A stretch of DNA of 64,000 nucleotides from Sipunculus nudus (taxonomy: Eukaryota > Annelida > Sipuncula > Golfingiida > Sipunculidae), in contig CM049318.1 of NCBI GenBank assembly GCA_026874595.1, positions 50,870,750-50,934,749 on the forward strand, given 5' to 3'. The notes under the pieces are model-generated. The model saw only the letters and a program-made list of their open reading frames with translations. It was not told the DNA's origin and did no database searches. The number at the start of each line of letters is the position of its first letter. Within the stretch, counting starts at the first letter, position 1. This document shows positions 1-12,054 of this stretch, one piece after another. Made by a program: the position numbers and the translations under genes.

Positions 1-960
1 GGCCAGAACAGGAAAAAAGGAAAAGGGGCAAAAGTGGTTTCATTAAATTGTCGAGTACATATATTTTACGATAAAAGAGGTAACCATGTATATGATATAA
101 TAAAACCAATATCACCTAGAAAATTTATACGCTGCTTTAAATGTTGTGTTATGGTTTCAGATGTAGATATATTGCATTTATTTTACGGTGTTTCAAATAT
201 ACGCTCCCTGGTGTAAAATTTCTAAAAATGGCATTTGTTTCGAGATATTATTGCTAAAACATCAAATGTATCAGTTTTTTATATGATTCCTGCTTAATTG
301 TGGCCTTCAAGGCATGAATGAAATCTCGTAAAATATCGTTTGCAGTTAAACATCAGTGGAAAAGTTCATGGAATGACAAATATAATGAACTACAATTGAT
401 AGGGTTATGATTATTTCCAACAAAAGTATAAGGAATAAATCTGAAGTTTATTAATTACCGACAATCCCTTGAACTTTTTATAAAAATAGGTAAGAAAACG
501 CTGATTTCAACGCACACATAATGTTCTTTTTTATTATTCACGTGTTTATAACATGTGGAGGAGCCGTTGAAATAATAAAAAAAAAACACATTCGACAAGG
601 ACATCTGGCGGAGAGTCAGACGAACCAGAGTTTAGCTAAGGGTATTTTTGCAATTAATGACATTTTAACTTCCCCAATATGTAAGTAACCAACCAACTTA
701 CGTTACATGGTTTCCTGTTCATCAACATTCGAACATGTACCGTGTTTACAAACATATTGACAATAGGTACTTCGCCTCAAACCCTTAAAACGTGAGGGGA
801 AACAGCCCCCCCCCCTTGGCCCCAACCAATCCACCAATCCAAAGCAGGCCCATGCATTAAGATTAGTATGACGTAAGAACTGAGAAAAAAAAGTTTATTG
901 CACCTGCTCCTTAAAAGGGTTTATGTTATACACATGACGGTCTAAACAGCGAGATGGCGT
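1..960. repeat. Left-end spacer, paralogous to about 35410-37225
   Basis: No gene is visible. The stretch matches the sequence beginning near 35410 in the same order and orientation, with indels. Its right part (about 470-760) is one copy of a dispersed spacer repeat whose landmark is 'catctggcgg' some 50 bases after 'gtttataacatgtgg'. Related copies lie at about 6710-7090, 12055-12385, 33070-33300, 36330-36690 and 45045-45375. The second copy carries two extra inserts, near 35905-36330 and 36640-37050, that are absent here. Confidence 0.6.
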
Positions 961-1002
961 TATTTTAAAAAGGTTTAGATAAATACAATCCAAATCATGC
1001 TT

Positions 1003-1315
1003 GCTGGGCACAAATTCAGCTGGGAGGTCACCTATGTTCGACGGATCCCATGTTCGCCGGTATTTATGGTCACCGGTAGCTATGTTCGACGGATCCCATG
1101 TTCGCCGGACCTAGGGTCACCGGTACCTATGTTCGACGGATCCCGTTTTTGCTGGTACCTATGGTCAACGGTACCTATATTCTCCCGAAACTATGTTCCC
1201 CCGGTACCTTGTTCGCCGGTACCTTAGTTAATCGGTGCCTATGTCAATCGGTATCTATGTTCCCTGGAGTACCTATGTTCAGCGGCCATATGTTCGTCAG
1301 TAATCTGCATTCTAA
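1003..1315. repeat. Degenerate minisatellite rich in GGATCC/GGTACC-like palindromes
   Basis: A tandem array of short modules of the type 'ctatgttcgacggatccc' followed by 'atgttcgccggtacc' and 'tatggtcaccggtacc', decaying to the right. The combined period is about 50 bases, made of modules of about 17. It is absent at the matching place in the second unit (about 37225), so it is an insertion or expansion private to this copy. Short open frames across it are repeat artefacts. Confidence 0.7.
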
Positions 1316-1335
1316 TTTGCTCTGTTAACTTTATT

Positions 1336-1860
1336 ACTTTACCCCCTCCAAACAAAGCCCCCTCCCACTTATCGAAATAAGGAAGCCTCACATAATATCC
1401 CCCAGACAACGCTCCCTTCCACCTCCCAAAATAAGTACCCCTGCTAAACATCTACTCTGGTCGACGCCCACTGCCATCTCTCGCTATAAGAACCCCTGCT
1501 AATAATCCCCATCAGACAACGCCCCCTCCCACATCTAGAATTTAGATCCCCCGCTCAAATTCCCCTCGTGACAACGTCCCCTATAAGAACGTTTCAAATA
1601 GTATCTTATGGATAACGGCCTTCCCTCTTCTCAAAATAAAACCCTTGCTAATAATTCCCTTCAGAAAAAGGCCCCTCCCATCTCTCGAAATAAAAAAGCT
1701 CCTCCTTATGTCCTAAAGACATTCCCCTCCTTCCACCTTCAAAAATAAAAAACACCTCCTAATAATCTGTTTCGGACGATGCCACCTACCACCTACCAAT
1801 AAGAACCCATGCTAATAATCCTCCCACCGCTCGAAATAAGAACGCTTCCTAATTTACAGT
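1336..1860. repeat. C-rich minisatellite, first array
   Basis: Degenerate tandem units of about 50-60 bases built on 'ctcgaaataagaacccc', 'tgctaataatcccc' and 'gacaacgccccctcccac'. One strand is strongly C-rich and G-poor. The same satellite recurs at 37225-38215, where it is about twice as long. No coding potential. Confidence 0.75.
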
Positions 1861-2230
1861 AAAAGTTTTTCAGCTTGACATGTAGTAGAAAGATGTAGCA
1901 CTAAAGTATGTAAACATTTGTATTAATACTTGAATAATTGAACTATTCTGCTAGTTAACATAGTCTACGTGTCTGTTTACCATAATAACACTGTGTGTCC
2001 AGAGGTCATGCGCATGCAGTCCAGTTTCCAGACAATGAGAAGCAACATTAAAGGTGAAACACAGAGAAATAGGGTTGTAAGATTGAAAAACATACTTTTT
2101 TTTTACCAAAACAAATACACAGACATAAATTGACATCACTGTGCAAACTAAGGCCCGAGTGAATGTAGGCTGAACAGAACTTTTATTTTTCAACAATATA
2201 AGAACATTAACCCATTATATTTTTGAGAAG
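1861..2230. repeat. Spacer repeat shared with 13290-13600 and 46270-46600
   Basis: Contains the landmark 'gtgtctgtttaccat' followed by 'aacactgtgtg' and a 'catgcgc' motif. The same landmarks in the same order are found near 13430 and 46430. No open frame is conserved between the three copies. Confidence 0.55.
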
Positions 2231-2429
2231 CAACATTCCCAGGAAAATATTAATATATATCGTTTCCTTTTATTTTTTTACAAAATGAACATTCACAAAA
2301 ATTTAATATTTTAATCTTATGTAGATATGGATTTAATGTTATTCTGCAGTGTATTATTCGGAACTGAAATATTCGGAGTTTTACTGAAATACAGGTATTG
2401 TATTTATTGGAAAATCCTCTGTTTACCTT

Positions 2430-3180
2430 TCTGTCTGATGTTAAATTTAACTCTTCTGTCCATTTTCGGATTGTATTCGATGATGCTTCTAAATGTTATC
2501 TGATTAAACCTGAATAAATAAATCTTACTACATTTTCTTTCTGTATTAGTCTATCAACAGCAAATATATGAACTGTATAGTTTGTCCACTGCCTATTATG
2601 GCCTAGTATTTCTTTCCATGATACAGGAATTGCACTGATGAGACCTTGATAGCTTATTATATCAATTTGGACATTGAATGTGTGGCTATGTCTTCATTAG
2701 TCAGCCACTCCATTTTTGAATCCTCTAATTTTATAATATCAGCAATATATTTTATACCCTTTGGGTATAAGTTTTTAAAGTAAATAACATTATTATATCT
2801 TCTTATATGTGAGCAAAATCACAACATTTGATTTAATATATTTACACAAGTATTTGGCATGTGATAGTTGTAAATACGCCAAGGTTTTAAAACGTCTTCC
2901 CAGAAAACAGATGGCAAATAAATTATAATTGTATAAGCTTCAGGTGATGAATTACAAAGAAAGGATACCTCGCCCATTTAAAGAATACTGCATGCCATGT
3001 CTCTAAAATTATCACTCCTTGGTTTGAAGAAAAGACATTTAATCGAAGATATGTTAAAGGGGTCATTTTGTTTATTACTGGACCATATTTAATCCACCTT
3101 TATCTATTTGTCAAGGATCAGTTGTTATTCCGTGGGAATTTCATGAAGAAAGCTGGCAACATATATCATGTTAAAGCTTA
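2430..3180 (-). mobile_element. LINE relic, C-terminal/3' part (L1/Tx1-like)
   Basis: Read on the minus strand, short frames interrupted by stops resemble the C-terminal part of L1/Tx1-type ORF2. One segment reads 'RRYNNVIYFKNLYPKGI' followed by 'KYIADIIKLED', the typical 'phenylalanine/tyrosine...W/Y..KGI..I.D' region after the reverse transcriptase. It is fragmentary and not coding today. A shorter copy of the same 3' part lies at 40425-40840. The RT-bearing part of probably the same element is at 4800-5950, separated by about 1.6 kb of unrelated sequence. Confidence 0.55.
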
Positions 3181-3189
3181 TAACCTAAA

Positions 3190-4800
3190 CAATCTGAAAA
3201 TCTAAATTGTATCATATTAATAATTAACTGACTCAAGTTAGCTTAGCTTAAATAATTTTAATAAATGAGCTTCTATGCAGGACTCTTGTTCTCAGCTCAG
3301 CGGACTTCCCATTATGCTGAGATGAACAGATCTTAAATTTCTATCATCATTCCATCTGGCCCTCCGGCCAGCTGTACATTAGATGGAACAAATCATAACA
3401 GCTACGTTTGGCAAAGCTTTTTTTTAAAAGCGGGGAGGGGGCGCGTTAGGGTAGAGAGTTTGAGAGCGCATAAGTGCACGATGTGGGTGGGTGTGGGAGG
3501 TGGCCACCCCCTCACATGGTATGGAAAATTTTGAAAAAAAGTTACGCATAAAACATGCATTTTCAATGCATTGTTTTGAACATTTTCCAATTTTTTTATC
3601 ACATGCTGCATCACTAAAAAACTACCATATTTTTTATAATTTTAATGTGTAACCAATTAATAATATTTTTATCTTAAAAAAGTTATATTCAAATATCAAT
3701 ATCAAATATCGCCCTCTCCGAAGACTAGACATTTCTTGCTAGAGATCTATCAGGACCCAGTGAAGCTCAGACTCCCGGAATTTACTGTGACATGTAAAAA
3801 ACGAGCACAGAGATGCTTTTGAGCACACTAGAAGTAAAAATCTGCAAACTGTTGAAGGCTGTTGATCCAATATTTACTATATGGGATCATCAATCAAAAT
3901 AACGTAGTTCATTGCCATACTATTCTCTGTCAAGATGAACAATTTAAAACAAAACTGAACCAAACAAGTTCTTTTGAAATATGTCACTAACAGATTGAAA
4001 GACTTCATTGTAATCAGTCATTTTTATGTAATAAGTCATGTAAAAGCTTTAACTTCGCAATACTAAATTGATGGATTAATACCTAATAGATGGCTTGCTT
4101 TAAGATATACTATCCTTGTTCATACCTAGCAGCTTGTGTCTAGACATGACATATGTCAGTTATGCCCAAATACAAAGAGCTTGCCAGTGGTCCCAGAGAA
4201 GGTCATCCACAGTCTCGCAAAATACTTGTTCCAAAATGTCCATTGTAACAGTTCTCTGCTCAGGGCACAGATTTTTGTAAGTGTGGCCTAGATGATGAAT
4301 AAATAATTGCCCTAAACCTTAATATTTGATATCGAATTTTCTTGAGAAAAAAATATTAGTATTTAAATTCCCATGCCTTGAGCTAAAATATATATTGTCT
4401 CCTCCGTTTGAGGAAATTGCAAGACAGCTTATAACCAGACAACTGGCCGTTAACTATCAATTCAGTGAATTGATCTTTAAAGACCTTTCAATATCGTACC
4501 TCAGTGAGGCTGAAATGCTTAGATTTTAGATTGATAACGTTAAAATCCTTACAATGATATATATTGCCAGTTATTTTCATGAAATTCCGATGGAATGACT
4601 ACTGACCCTGGTCAAATTCAATATATTTTAAATCCATGACAATGACCTTGTTTGGTGACCTTCGAACTGTAGGAAAAAAATGGCAACATGGATTTTCGGA
4701 TTGCTGAGGTTATAAGCTTTAAAATGATGTATATTGCCAGCTTTTTTCATAAAAATCCCAAAGGAGTCTATAACTTGACAACTGACCCTGGACTATATTG
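3190..4800. other. No gene seen; interrupts the LINE relic
   Basis: AT-rich sequence with no supported exon. It contains an imperfect direct repeat, 4535-4660 against 4705-4800, sharing 'gatgtatattgccag' and 'actgaccctgg'. The stretch may be an insertion in the LINE, or two LINE fragments may have been brought together by rearrangement. Confidence 0.4.
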
Positions 4801-5950
4801 GTGAAATCACAATGTTCCTTTCAATAGGTTCTCTTCCCTTACCCCATATGAAATTGTAGAATATTTTTTTTCAATTTGTCCAACTCTACGTTTTGGGGAT
4901 GAAGGGAGTACAGAGAACAAATAACTGAGCTCTGAAATTAATAAGCTTTTAACCAAAAAAATTTTACCCTTAATTGTAATTTTCCTCAATACCCATGAAG
5001 ATATAATACTTTAATATTTTCAATCTTAGGTTTATAATTTAATTCTATTATGTTTCTCAGTAATGGTGTCACAGTGATCCCTAACACATTTATTTGATGA
5101 TCACACCATTTAAGGCCTAAGTAAATTATTTCATTTATATCCTAATATACTTCAACAGTTGTTAAAGACTTTTAAAATTTCTTATATACTTTCTTTTGCT
5201 TGAGTTTGTGGTGAAGAGAACAGTGTCATCTGCATATTGTGATAATTTTAATACGTAATTTTTTATGTTGATACCATTTATATTCTCATTTGACCGAATT
5301 ATATTGTCCAATAATTCTATACCACATATGGACATATATGGTAACAGTGCACAGCCTTGCCTAACTCCCCTACATATTTTGAAAAATTAAGAAAAGTTCC
5401 AATTTTTTATAACAAAACTCAAAATATCATTAGACAAAACATTTATCATGATATTATTTTTATGTTAAAATTCGTAAATTCCAATATTTTATATATATAA
5501 TCCCATTTTTAAAAAATCGAATGCCTTTTCAAAATGTATGGCTATGAGAAAAGCATTTTTGTTATTGTAATTCAAGTTAACTATTTTGATTATGTTCTCC
5601 CCATAATATCTGCCAGTTATAAATCCAGTCTGGTCTCCATGAACTAGACCAGGTATTACCTGTTTTAATCTATTTGCTATACATTTGGATATTATTTTAT
5701 AGTCATAATTTAATAAAGTCAGTGGTCTCCATTTTTTTTAAATAAGTACAATTCGTTTCTTTCTTTGGCAACAGGCATATTATTCCCTGTTTTTGAGTGA
5801 AAAATAAAGATCCCATCGAAAAACTAAAATTTATAATCTCTAGGGATTCTTTTAGGTCTGACCAAAAGAATTTGTAAAATTCTACTTGAAATCCAACACT
5901 TCATGGAGACTTTCCATTCATAAATGATTTTACGCTTTTGAATACTTATG
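4800..5950 (-). mobile_element. LINE relic with reverse transcriptase motif YADDT
   Basis: On the minus strand 5222-5236 encodes YADDT, in the context 'LSQYADDTVLFTTNS', the catalytic motif of non-LTR reverse transcriptases. Upstream in that orientation a frame reads 'GVRQGCALLPYM' after a frameshift, matching the conserved 'G.RQGCPLSP' block. Downstream, 4807-4989 encodes 'ITIKGKIFLVKSLLISELSY', a block typical of L1/Tx1-like ORF2 after the RT. Stops and frameshifts show that it is dead. Confidence 0.7.
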
Positions 5951-6700
5951 ATTCTATACTGATGATAATGTTCCTGGCTATTTTTCCATTGAAATGTAGA
6001 TTTCTATTTTACAGATTACAAATAATGTAAAACTAGAAAATGTCAATAGAACATAATTTTCTGCCTATATAAATATAATGAAAGGTGGCAGAGAGACTCT
6101 AAAAACCTTAATTGCCTTCACGTATTGGGTAATGTTCCCAGATTAATTGGTACATTGTGCATACATGGCTGTTCATTTGTAAATATCCAAAATCTTCATT
6201 GACCAATTCTCGAAATCCTATGAAAATTTCATGAGAAAATTTCCTTTCAAGATTGCATGAGTTATGTTGTAGACAAACACACAAACACTACACACACAAC
6301 CCCTCCCCCCACACACACTAACGGGGAAGGACGCATACCTTCCATGCATAGACAACAATAAACATTAATTACCATGCATGCCGAATATGTTGGCTGGCTA
6401 TACCTTTCATCAAACTGCACAACTGAGTCATAATATTGATCTCATAAAAAAATACCAGGTGTAAACAATCATGCTAACACTCATAAAAAGCTCATCTTGA
6501 ATTCGTTTGTATACAGATGTATACCAACAATTAAATCACTACATGTGCATACTACATACCTATTTTTCAAATTTCCATAAAACTCATTAAATATATATTC
6601 AGTTATCTTGCGGATAAACACACGCAGGCAGATTGACAAAAAAAAAAAAAAAAAAAAAAAAAAAAGACAATGAAATATACAGGTTTTTCAATAAAACACA
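5951..6700. other. No gene seen; low-complexity tracts
   Basis: AT-rich sequence holding a CA-rich tract near 6270-6320 and a homopolymer A run at about 6640-6665. No exon with matching splice sites was recognised. Confidence 0.5.
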
Positions 6701-6709
6701 GACCTTTTA

Positions 6710-7500
6710 AAGGGACCTATTCCGATATCTACCCTTTATAAACCAAAGGTAATTCCTTGGCGCTATTATAAAAAAATAATCAAGAAAACGTGAATAGCAA
6801 CGCGCGCAACCTGCTTGTTATGTTTATATCAACGCGTTTATAGTATGTAGGGACCGGATAACATAATCAAAACATATTCAACAAAGTGCATCTGGCAGCA
6901 AGTCAGATAAGCTAGAGCTTTGCAAATGTTGTCTTGCAACAATTGACCGTTCTACCTCCGCCTATATGCAACCTACCAACTTAGGGTACATGTTTTTTTT
7001 TTGTTTGTCGACTTTGTTTAAAAATACGTTGTTGTTTAACAAGTTTATACATCTTTCACGGAGGAGTTATAAGAACTTTTCTTAAACGGAATTAACCTCA
7101 GAGAATTAATATGTACACAGAGAAAGCCGGAAATACGTAAATTCTTATTGAAAAGGTAGGTTAAATTTTCCAGCTTTAAAAACAATAAAGAAGACCAAAT
7201 CCCCGGCCGAAACTGTGCGTGTGAACCTTGTACTTTGGTAATTATAAATATCATGTGAAATTTTACCAAATTACCAAATGTAAAATAAATTTAAATCACA
7301 AAGTTAACAAAGCACATGCCTTGTAACTAGGAGGTTGATCCTAATAACTCTAATTGATATATTGCATCATCTATTGAACATAAAAAGTTAAACTTAAAAA
7401 CATAAGGCCCACGTATCATTCATGCTTGACCAAAGCCTAATCAGGTCAGGAGACGCTTCCAATATCAATTAGAAGTAGGATTCAATGGTGAGGAAATCTC
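6710..7500. repeat. Spacer repeat pair (related to 12055-12385 and 14340-14650)
   Basis: The first half carries the 'gtttataatatg...catctggc' dispersed spacer repeat. From about 7140 it matches 14340-14650 and 47330-47640, sharing 'aaatatcatg...aaattaccaaatgtaa' and 'ggcccacgtatcattca'. The two modules lie about 2 kb apart in the later units but adjacent here, so this is a rearranged or internally deleted copy. Confidence 0.55.
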
Positions 7501-7609
7501 AAGTACATTCAAGAAGGCCGCACCAAACACATTATTAGTTTTACGGACCTGAATACTAAAACTCTTTTCAAATTATTGTTCGACACTTAATACGTGGAAT
7601 TGTGAAATT

Positions 7610-9020
7610 GGTTAATATTAAAACCAAATAAATGGTGCCACCTAATTATAATCTATATTATATCAGAACAATGGCCTAGAGGCACAAATAGCCACCAGCC
7701 ATTTTTTCCCCCGAAACTATGACAAGAGCCCGTTTTTAAAATAAAAATCTTACAAAATAAAAGTGGAAATTAAAAAAAAAAAGAAAATGCATGATTATCT
7801 TTTCAGTTATCCAGTTTACCATGTTTTAACTGGGAACAATGGGGATATAATTTGTAAACTGGACGGATTTGAGCAAATAATTACCTGTGAAGGATGCAGC
7901 CAAGAAATATGGCAGGTTTAAACACATGCCTATCATGTGACCATATACCTAAAAACGTTTGATAATGATTGTTGAAATGTGGTTCATGAGATAAAGGTAA
8001 AAATGTTTGCACCATATATGGAAACATGTGTAATCAGAAAATCTGGCGATCGCAAAATTTGAACTCTTTTGAAAACATTAGTCTTAATATAATTCTTAAT
8101 ATAATTCTATATAATGTATTATTCACTGAGCGCAGAAACTCGTTAAACTAAGGTGGCGCTACTTGCAGGTTATTCTCCTATCAGTCCTGTGCTGAGTACG
8201 TGAAGAAGCAGTAATTGTCTTAGAGATATGTTGGGCGTGACGGACGTACGGAAGGACGGAAGGGAAATCAGAAAATTTTGCATTTATCTGAAGTCCGTTG
8301 GAAACAAAAGTTTGCAAATAATATTAAATATAGTATTCATTGAATCCCCTAGCTCCTAGGAATCCTTGCAGAATATTTGAAGGCTTAAGTGTTCTTGTGT
8401 GCTGAAAAATTTGAAGGAAAGTGAAAAAGACCACTTTGTAGCGCAGAAACTCATTAAACAGAGGTCGCGCCACGTGCAGGTTATTCATATCTCAGCCATG
8501 TGCTGAGTAAGTCTGTAAAATTTGGTGATAGTGGTAGCAAGGGTCTCAAAGATGTGTGGTAAAAGAATGGAACAGGACGGACCGACGGAAAGACTATAGA
8601 GAAATCAGAAAATTTCGCGATCATCAAAAATTTTTTCCGATGGAAATATCAGTCTGAAAATAATTCAAGTACCATAGTATTCATAGAATTTTCCCTAGCC
8701 CCAAGGAATCATTGAATATGATTTTTAATGCTTATTTACTGATCTAATTTTTTGACTTATCTCAGGGAAAGTGAAAAAGTCCATTTTAGAGCGCAAAAAG
8801 AGAGGTGGTGTTAGACAGAAGTGGCGCCATCTGCAGGTTTAATCACATGTGAGACATGTACTAAGTAAATCTGTAAATTTTGGTGAAGTAGTCTTAGAGA
8901 TAGGATCTTAGAGATATTTAGTAAAGAACTGGGCGTAACGGAAGGACGGACGAACTGACACGGGGTTCGCCTACCGTTTTAGTAGGTCTCCTTCCTACAG
9001 CGGGGGACTAAAAACAATAA
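7610..9020 (+). mobile_element. Pearl-like (Helitron-type, non-autonomous) element with tandem cores
   Basis: Contains about three tandem core units of 300-360 bases, each with 'ggtggcgcca..tgcaggtt' or a variant, 'tcatgtgctgag', an ACGG-rich patch ('gacggacgtacggaaggacgg') and 'ccctagctcc..gaatccttgca'. It ends in a hairpin. Tandem cores followed by an ACGG tract are the hallmark of the bivalve pearl family, thought to be Helitron relatives; that assignment is inference. A paralogous copy sits in intron 4 of gene B (28890-30035), and parts recur at 38220-39640. Confidence 0.6.
8975..9015 (+). terminator. 3'-terminal hairpin of pearl-like element
   Basis: 'gttttagtaggtctcc' is followed after about 9 bases by 'gggggactaaaaac', which pairs with it imperfectly. 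The homologous hairpin at 29993-30033 ('gttttagtaggtctccc'...'ggagactaaaaac') is conserved. It is best read as the structural end of a mobile element, not a transcription terminator of a host gene. Confidence 0.45.
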
Positions 9021-9521
9021 CTACTAATACTCTCCGGAATACCGTCAGAATTGATTCCTGTAGAAGACTTTAACAGCGTACTAGTGTTACTATAGACCTC
9101 GTCCCCCAACCCCCTAGCCTCTGGGCTTGAGCAATACCACATTATCTGCTATCGGACCCCAATGAATATTTTTTTAGCAGAAAGGTCGAAAAGTGTATTA
9201 GCAGTGGAGGTAAGGAAACTAAGGTAAAATATTTATATGACATGCTAGAACGGCGAGAAGGGGTTCTTTAAAAGTTCTTTTCTCCCCCATCGGATAAATA
9301 AGTTATATCATACCTAGTAGGGTTAATACAGATAACAAACATTGGACTCGAGCATTTGTGGGTAATACCAGATTAGGACTCCATTAATCGTTACCACAAT
9401 CAAACAACTGATATGTCCTGATGCATTTGCTGCTTGTAGTTAAGAGGGAAACTCCGTTTATATACATTGTCGAGATATAAATAGGTAGAGAAGTGTAAGC
9501 AGGTTGAACACACACACAGAC

Positions 9522-9569
<48 letters not shown>

Positions 9570-9575
9570 TATATG

Positions 9576-9620
<45 letters not shown>

Positions 9621-10215
9621 GGGAAAATAATTATGGCAAGAATAATCGGAAACTAGCCATAAGAAGTGGAATATTGACATTTCCAACATATATGTCTGCT
9701 TACGTGTTTGTACTTGAATGCATTCATCCGTCCTTGTCCTGTCACTGGACACAATGTTTCATCACAAATGGCTATTTCACTGTGGATTTTCATGAGTGGT
9801 ATTTGGATAAGTTCCGGTATAGTTATGAATGTTTGTTCTGCAGCTCATCCGGTGAACCCGTGTTACTGAATCATGATACTGTGTACAACACAGGGACGTT
9901 CGATCAGAAATTCCTGGTGGAGGTATTCAAGTAGGCTACGACTACAAGTTTACACGTGTTCTTTGGTGGAGACATTTTGCTGATTGCAAAGGGCTAATTG
10001 ACCCTAAGCTGAGTAGTAATTTTATGCTTTTAAAATAATTTAGCAGAGCTGATGTAGAGCTCTTTCGTTTATCTGTGTGCAGCAAAACATGAACCAATTT
10101 TTTTTACACGGTCAGGTGATGAAATTTGTCTCACAAGAGTGCGACTCTGCTGATTAGTGTCTGTAGGCGTCAATTTCTGTCCCATTTTGTCATTTATTTT
10201 CTTATCCTTTTGCAG
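9021..10215. other. Region upstream of exon 5 of copy A; AT microsatellite at 9525-9617
   Basis: Paralogous to 30036-31204, the 3' half of intron 4 in gene B. A long (TA)n tract at about 9525-9617 is missing in the gene B copy. An 86-codon open frame at 9674-9934 is not maintained in the paralogue (frameshifts and stops), so it is not called as a gene. If copy A belongs to a gene, this stretch is intron. Confidence 0.55.
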
Positions 10216-10461
10216 GCTAGCTGCCAAGAGGGTCAGAAAACCATCTGTTTGAAATGTAGATTGCTTACTTCGAACAGCGCTTTTTGTGCCGGCACCCATG
10301 ACGGCCCAGGAAACGCAACTCTGTCCGGAAAGGATTGCAGCTCAGATAAGGTGCAGAATACGGCATTCGAATGCGACATCCCGACCAAGACTGCAACGTG
10401 CGACCACGCCAAGATGACGGGCGGTTGTGATTGCTGCAATTACAAGATCAAAGGGTTATAG
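10216..10461 (+). CDS. Copy A: terminal exon (exon 5), 10-cysteine domain
   Basis: The exon begins after 'cttatccttttgcag', in phase 0, and runs 82 codons to TAG. The 81-residue product starts ASCQEGQKTIC. It has ten cysteines, at exon residues 3, 11, 14, 24, 41, 53, 62, 71, 73 and 74, with a CxCC cluster at the end and a possible N-glycosylation site NAT at 33-35. It is homologous to exon 5 of gene B, but intact where B has a stop. I do not recognise the domain; an even number of cysteines suggests a small disulfide-bonded extracellular module. No exons 1-4 were found in the 10.2 kb upstream: either they lie beyond the left edge or this is an orphan exon left by a partial duplication. An AATAAA lies about 170 bases downstream. 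Confidence 0.7.
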   Translation, partial: ASCQEGQKTICLKCRLLTSNSAFCAGTHDGPGNATLSGKDCSSDKVQNTAFECDIPTKTATCDHAKMTGGCDCCNYKIKGL

Positions 10462-11072
10462 TTCTATGCTCTACCATAACCAAAATACATGAAAGATGCT
10501 ATATTACCGGCCATTCAAAGATGGCAGCATCCACCATCTGAAATGGAAAAAATAATCAACAGTAAGAATAGATAAACTATTAAATTAAAATACTGTTCAG
10601 ACGGACATTACGAAAACATAGAGATTTAATAAACACAACTTTTTTAAAGCTAAGGATGCTGATTCTGGTATTTTTCTTGAAATTCTTAAATATTTTTCTA
10701 TATTACTTCGGAGATTTAATTATAACATTCATAGAAATCCACCCTATATGACTACTGATGATGGAAATGACTTTTAATTTTATTCAAATTTTATGTTTGT
10801 TTTTTTCACCATCGGAAGCACAATGGGTTTACTAAATTCATACATTTATGAAAAGGTAAACCAGTTACTTGGGATTTTCTGTTTTAAACTATGGAGAGCT
10901 TTATTAGAAATGTTTTTGGTACAAATATTCATGTTCACATAACGATAACTTGCGGTTCTCAATGATTCAGTTTGTAAGAATATTTGAAAAAAAAATCATG
11001 AAGTCGCTGCATGGACATTCATGATTGTTTCTCGTGGTAGATTAAACGACCATTTTAAAGAAGTGAACGTTG
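10462..11072. other. 3' flank of copy A, paralogous to 31469-32105
   Basis: Non-coding and alignable with the 3' flank of gene B. The match with the second large spacer copy starts abruptly at its right end (11073 against 44092), which marks one duplication breakpoint. Confidence 0.5.
10628..10633 (+). promoter_or_regulatory. Candidate polyadenylation signal AATAAA, copy A
   Basis: AATAAA 167 bases after the exon 5 stop codon of copy A. The paralogous position in gene B keeps AATAAA at 31619-31624, which supports it as the real 3' end signal. Confidence 0.5.
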
Positions 11073-11629
11073 GTAAGTATTCATATGCATTTTTGAATCA
11101 TTTGCCATCCTGTCAGCTTCTCGTTTGCTGGGAAAGTAATGCAGGTAAATGAATATTGGTTGCATTCTTGTTTGTACATGTTGTATCTTATTGTTGGAAT
11201 AACGGTCATTTTCTGTACAACAGGTGTCCGTTTTTTATTATAAACATTATTAGTTACGAGCAGACATAACTTATCTTCTAAGCCGCTCTTCGCACTGGTA
11301 GTCAGGATCGAAGCCACCCCTTCTTCACCGTAGCGGTCAGCCATTGCGAACAGGTGGTTTTCTAGCTTACTTGCCCCGAACAGAGTTTAGAAATTGGCCA
11401 AGGGTTTGGAGTCCCGCTGACTTCCGACAAGCATCCACCCAGTGGCATGGACTATAATATAATAAGTCACTGAGACATTTTTGAACCAGCATGCGTTAGG
11501 AAGTATCCGCTGCCAAGTCTGAGGTGATTGGTGCAAGGTATGTCACATTTATCTCAAGGACTGGAAGTATTGTAGGTTTCCGCTTAATAATGACTTTCAA
11601 TCTAAATTTAAAACTGAATCGGTGTTCTC

Positions 11630-12045
11630 ATAACAAAATTACTGGAATGAACAGGGGAGTTGCACCCTAAAAGTGCGGAAACATAAAGTCCCATTTTTGA
11701 TAACGCAAATTACCGGAATACAATAACGCCCTAAAAATTGAGAAAAAAATTATTCTATGTTCTTATTCCAAAAACCACAGCAGCCAAGACTCGGGGAAGA
11801 TATAGATCCCGGTTATCTTAAATATATTACGGAAATATACAGGCGAGTGGTAGGTTAAGTCTTTGGAAAAATATAGTCCCTGTTCTCTTAAAAATAACAT
11901 AAAGTCCCGGAATGGACAGATAAGTGGTAGGCAAGACCAGTGAAAATATTATAGGCCCTGTTCTAGAAAGTAACATAAAGTATCAGAATAGGCAGGCGAG
12001 TGGGAACCTAAAACCTGCAGACATTATATACCGGGTTTCGTAATG
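11630..12045. repeat. 75-base degenerate minisatellite, copy 1
   Basis: About five degenerate units of 70-80 bases (one longer), each with 'ggaat..acaggcgagtgg', 'ccta', 'gcggaaa' and 'atagtccc..ttct'. It is followed at once by the 'catctggcgg' spacer repeat. The same combination is at 32690-33300 and 44635-45375. Confidence 0.65.
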
Positions 12046-12054
12046 GGTCTTTAT

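Noticed and set aside
9384-9752. 122-codon minus-strand frame with Ile-Tyr runs
   Set aside because: Translation of a (TA)n microsatellite; the same artefact is seen at 41568-41768, 52537-52824 and 54521-54854.
9674-9934. 86-codon plus-strand open frame upstream of exon 5 of copy A
   Set aside because: The paralogous stretch (about 30580-30850) has frameshifts and stops, the composition is not protein-like, and no splice sites support it.
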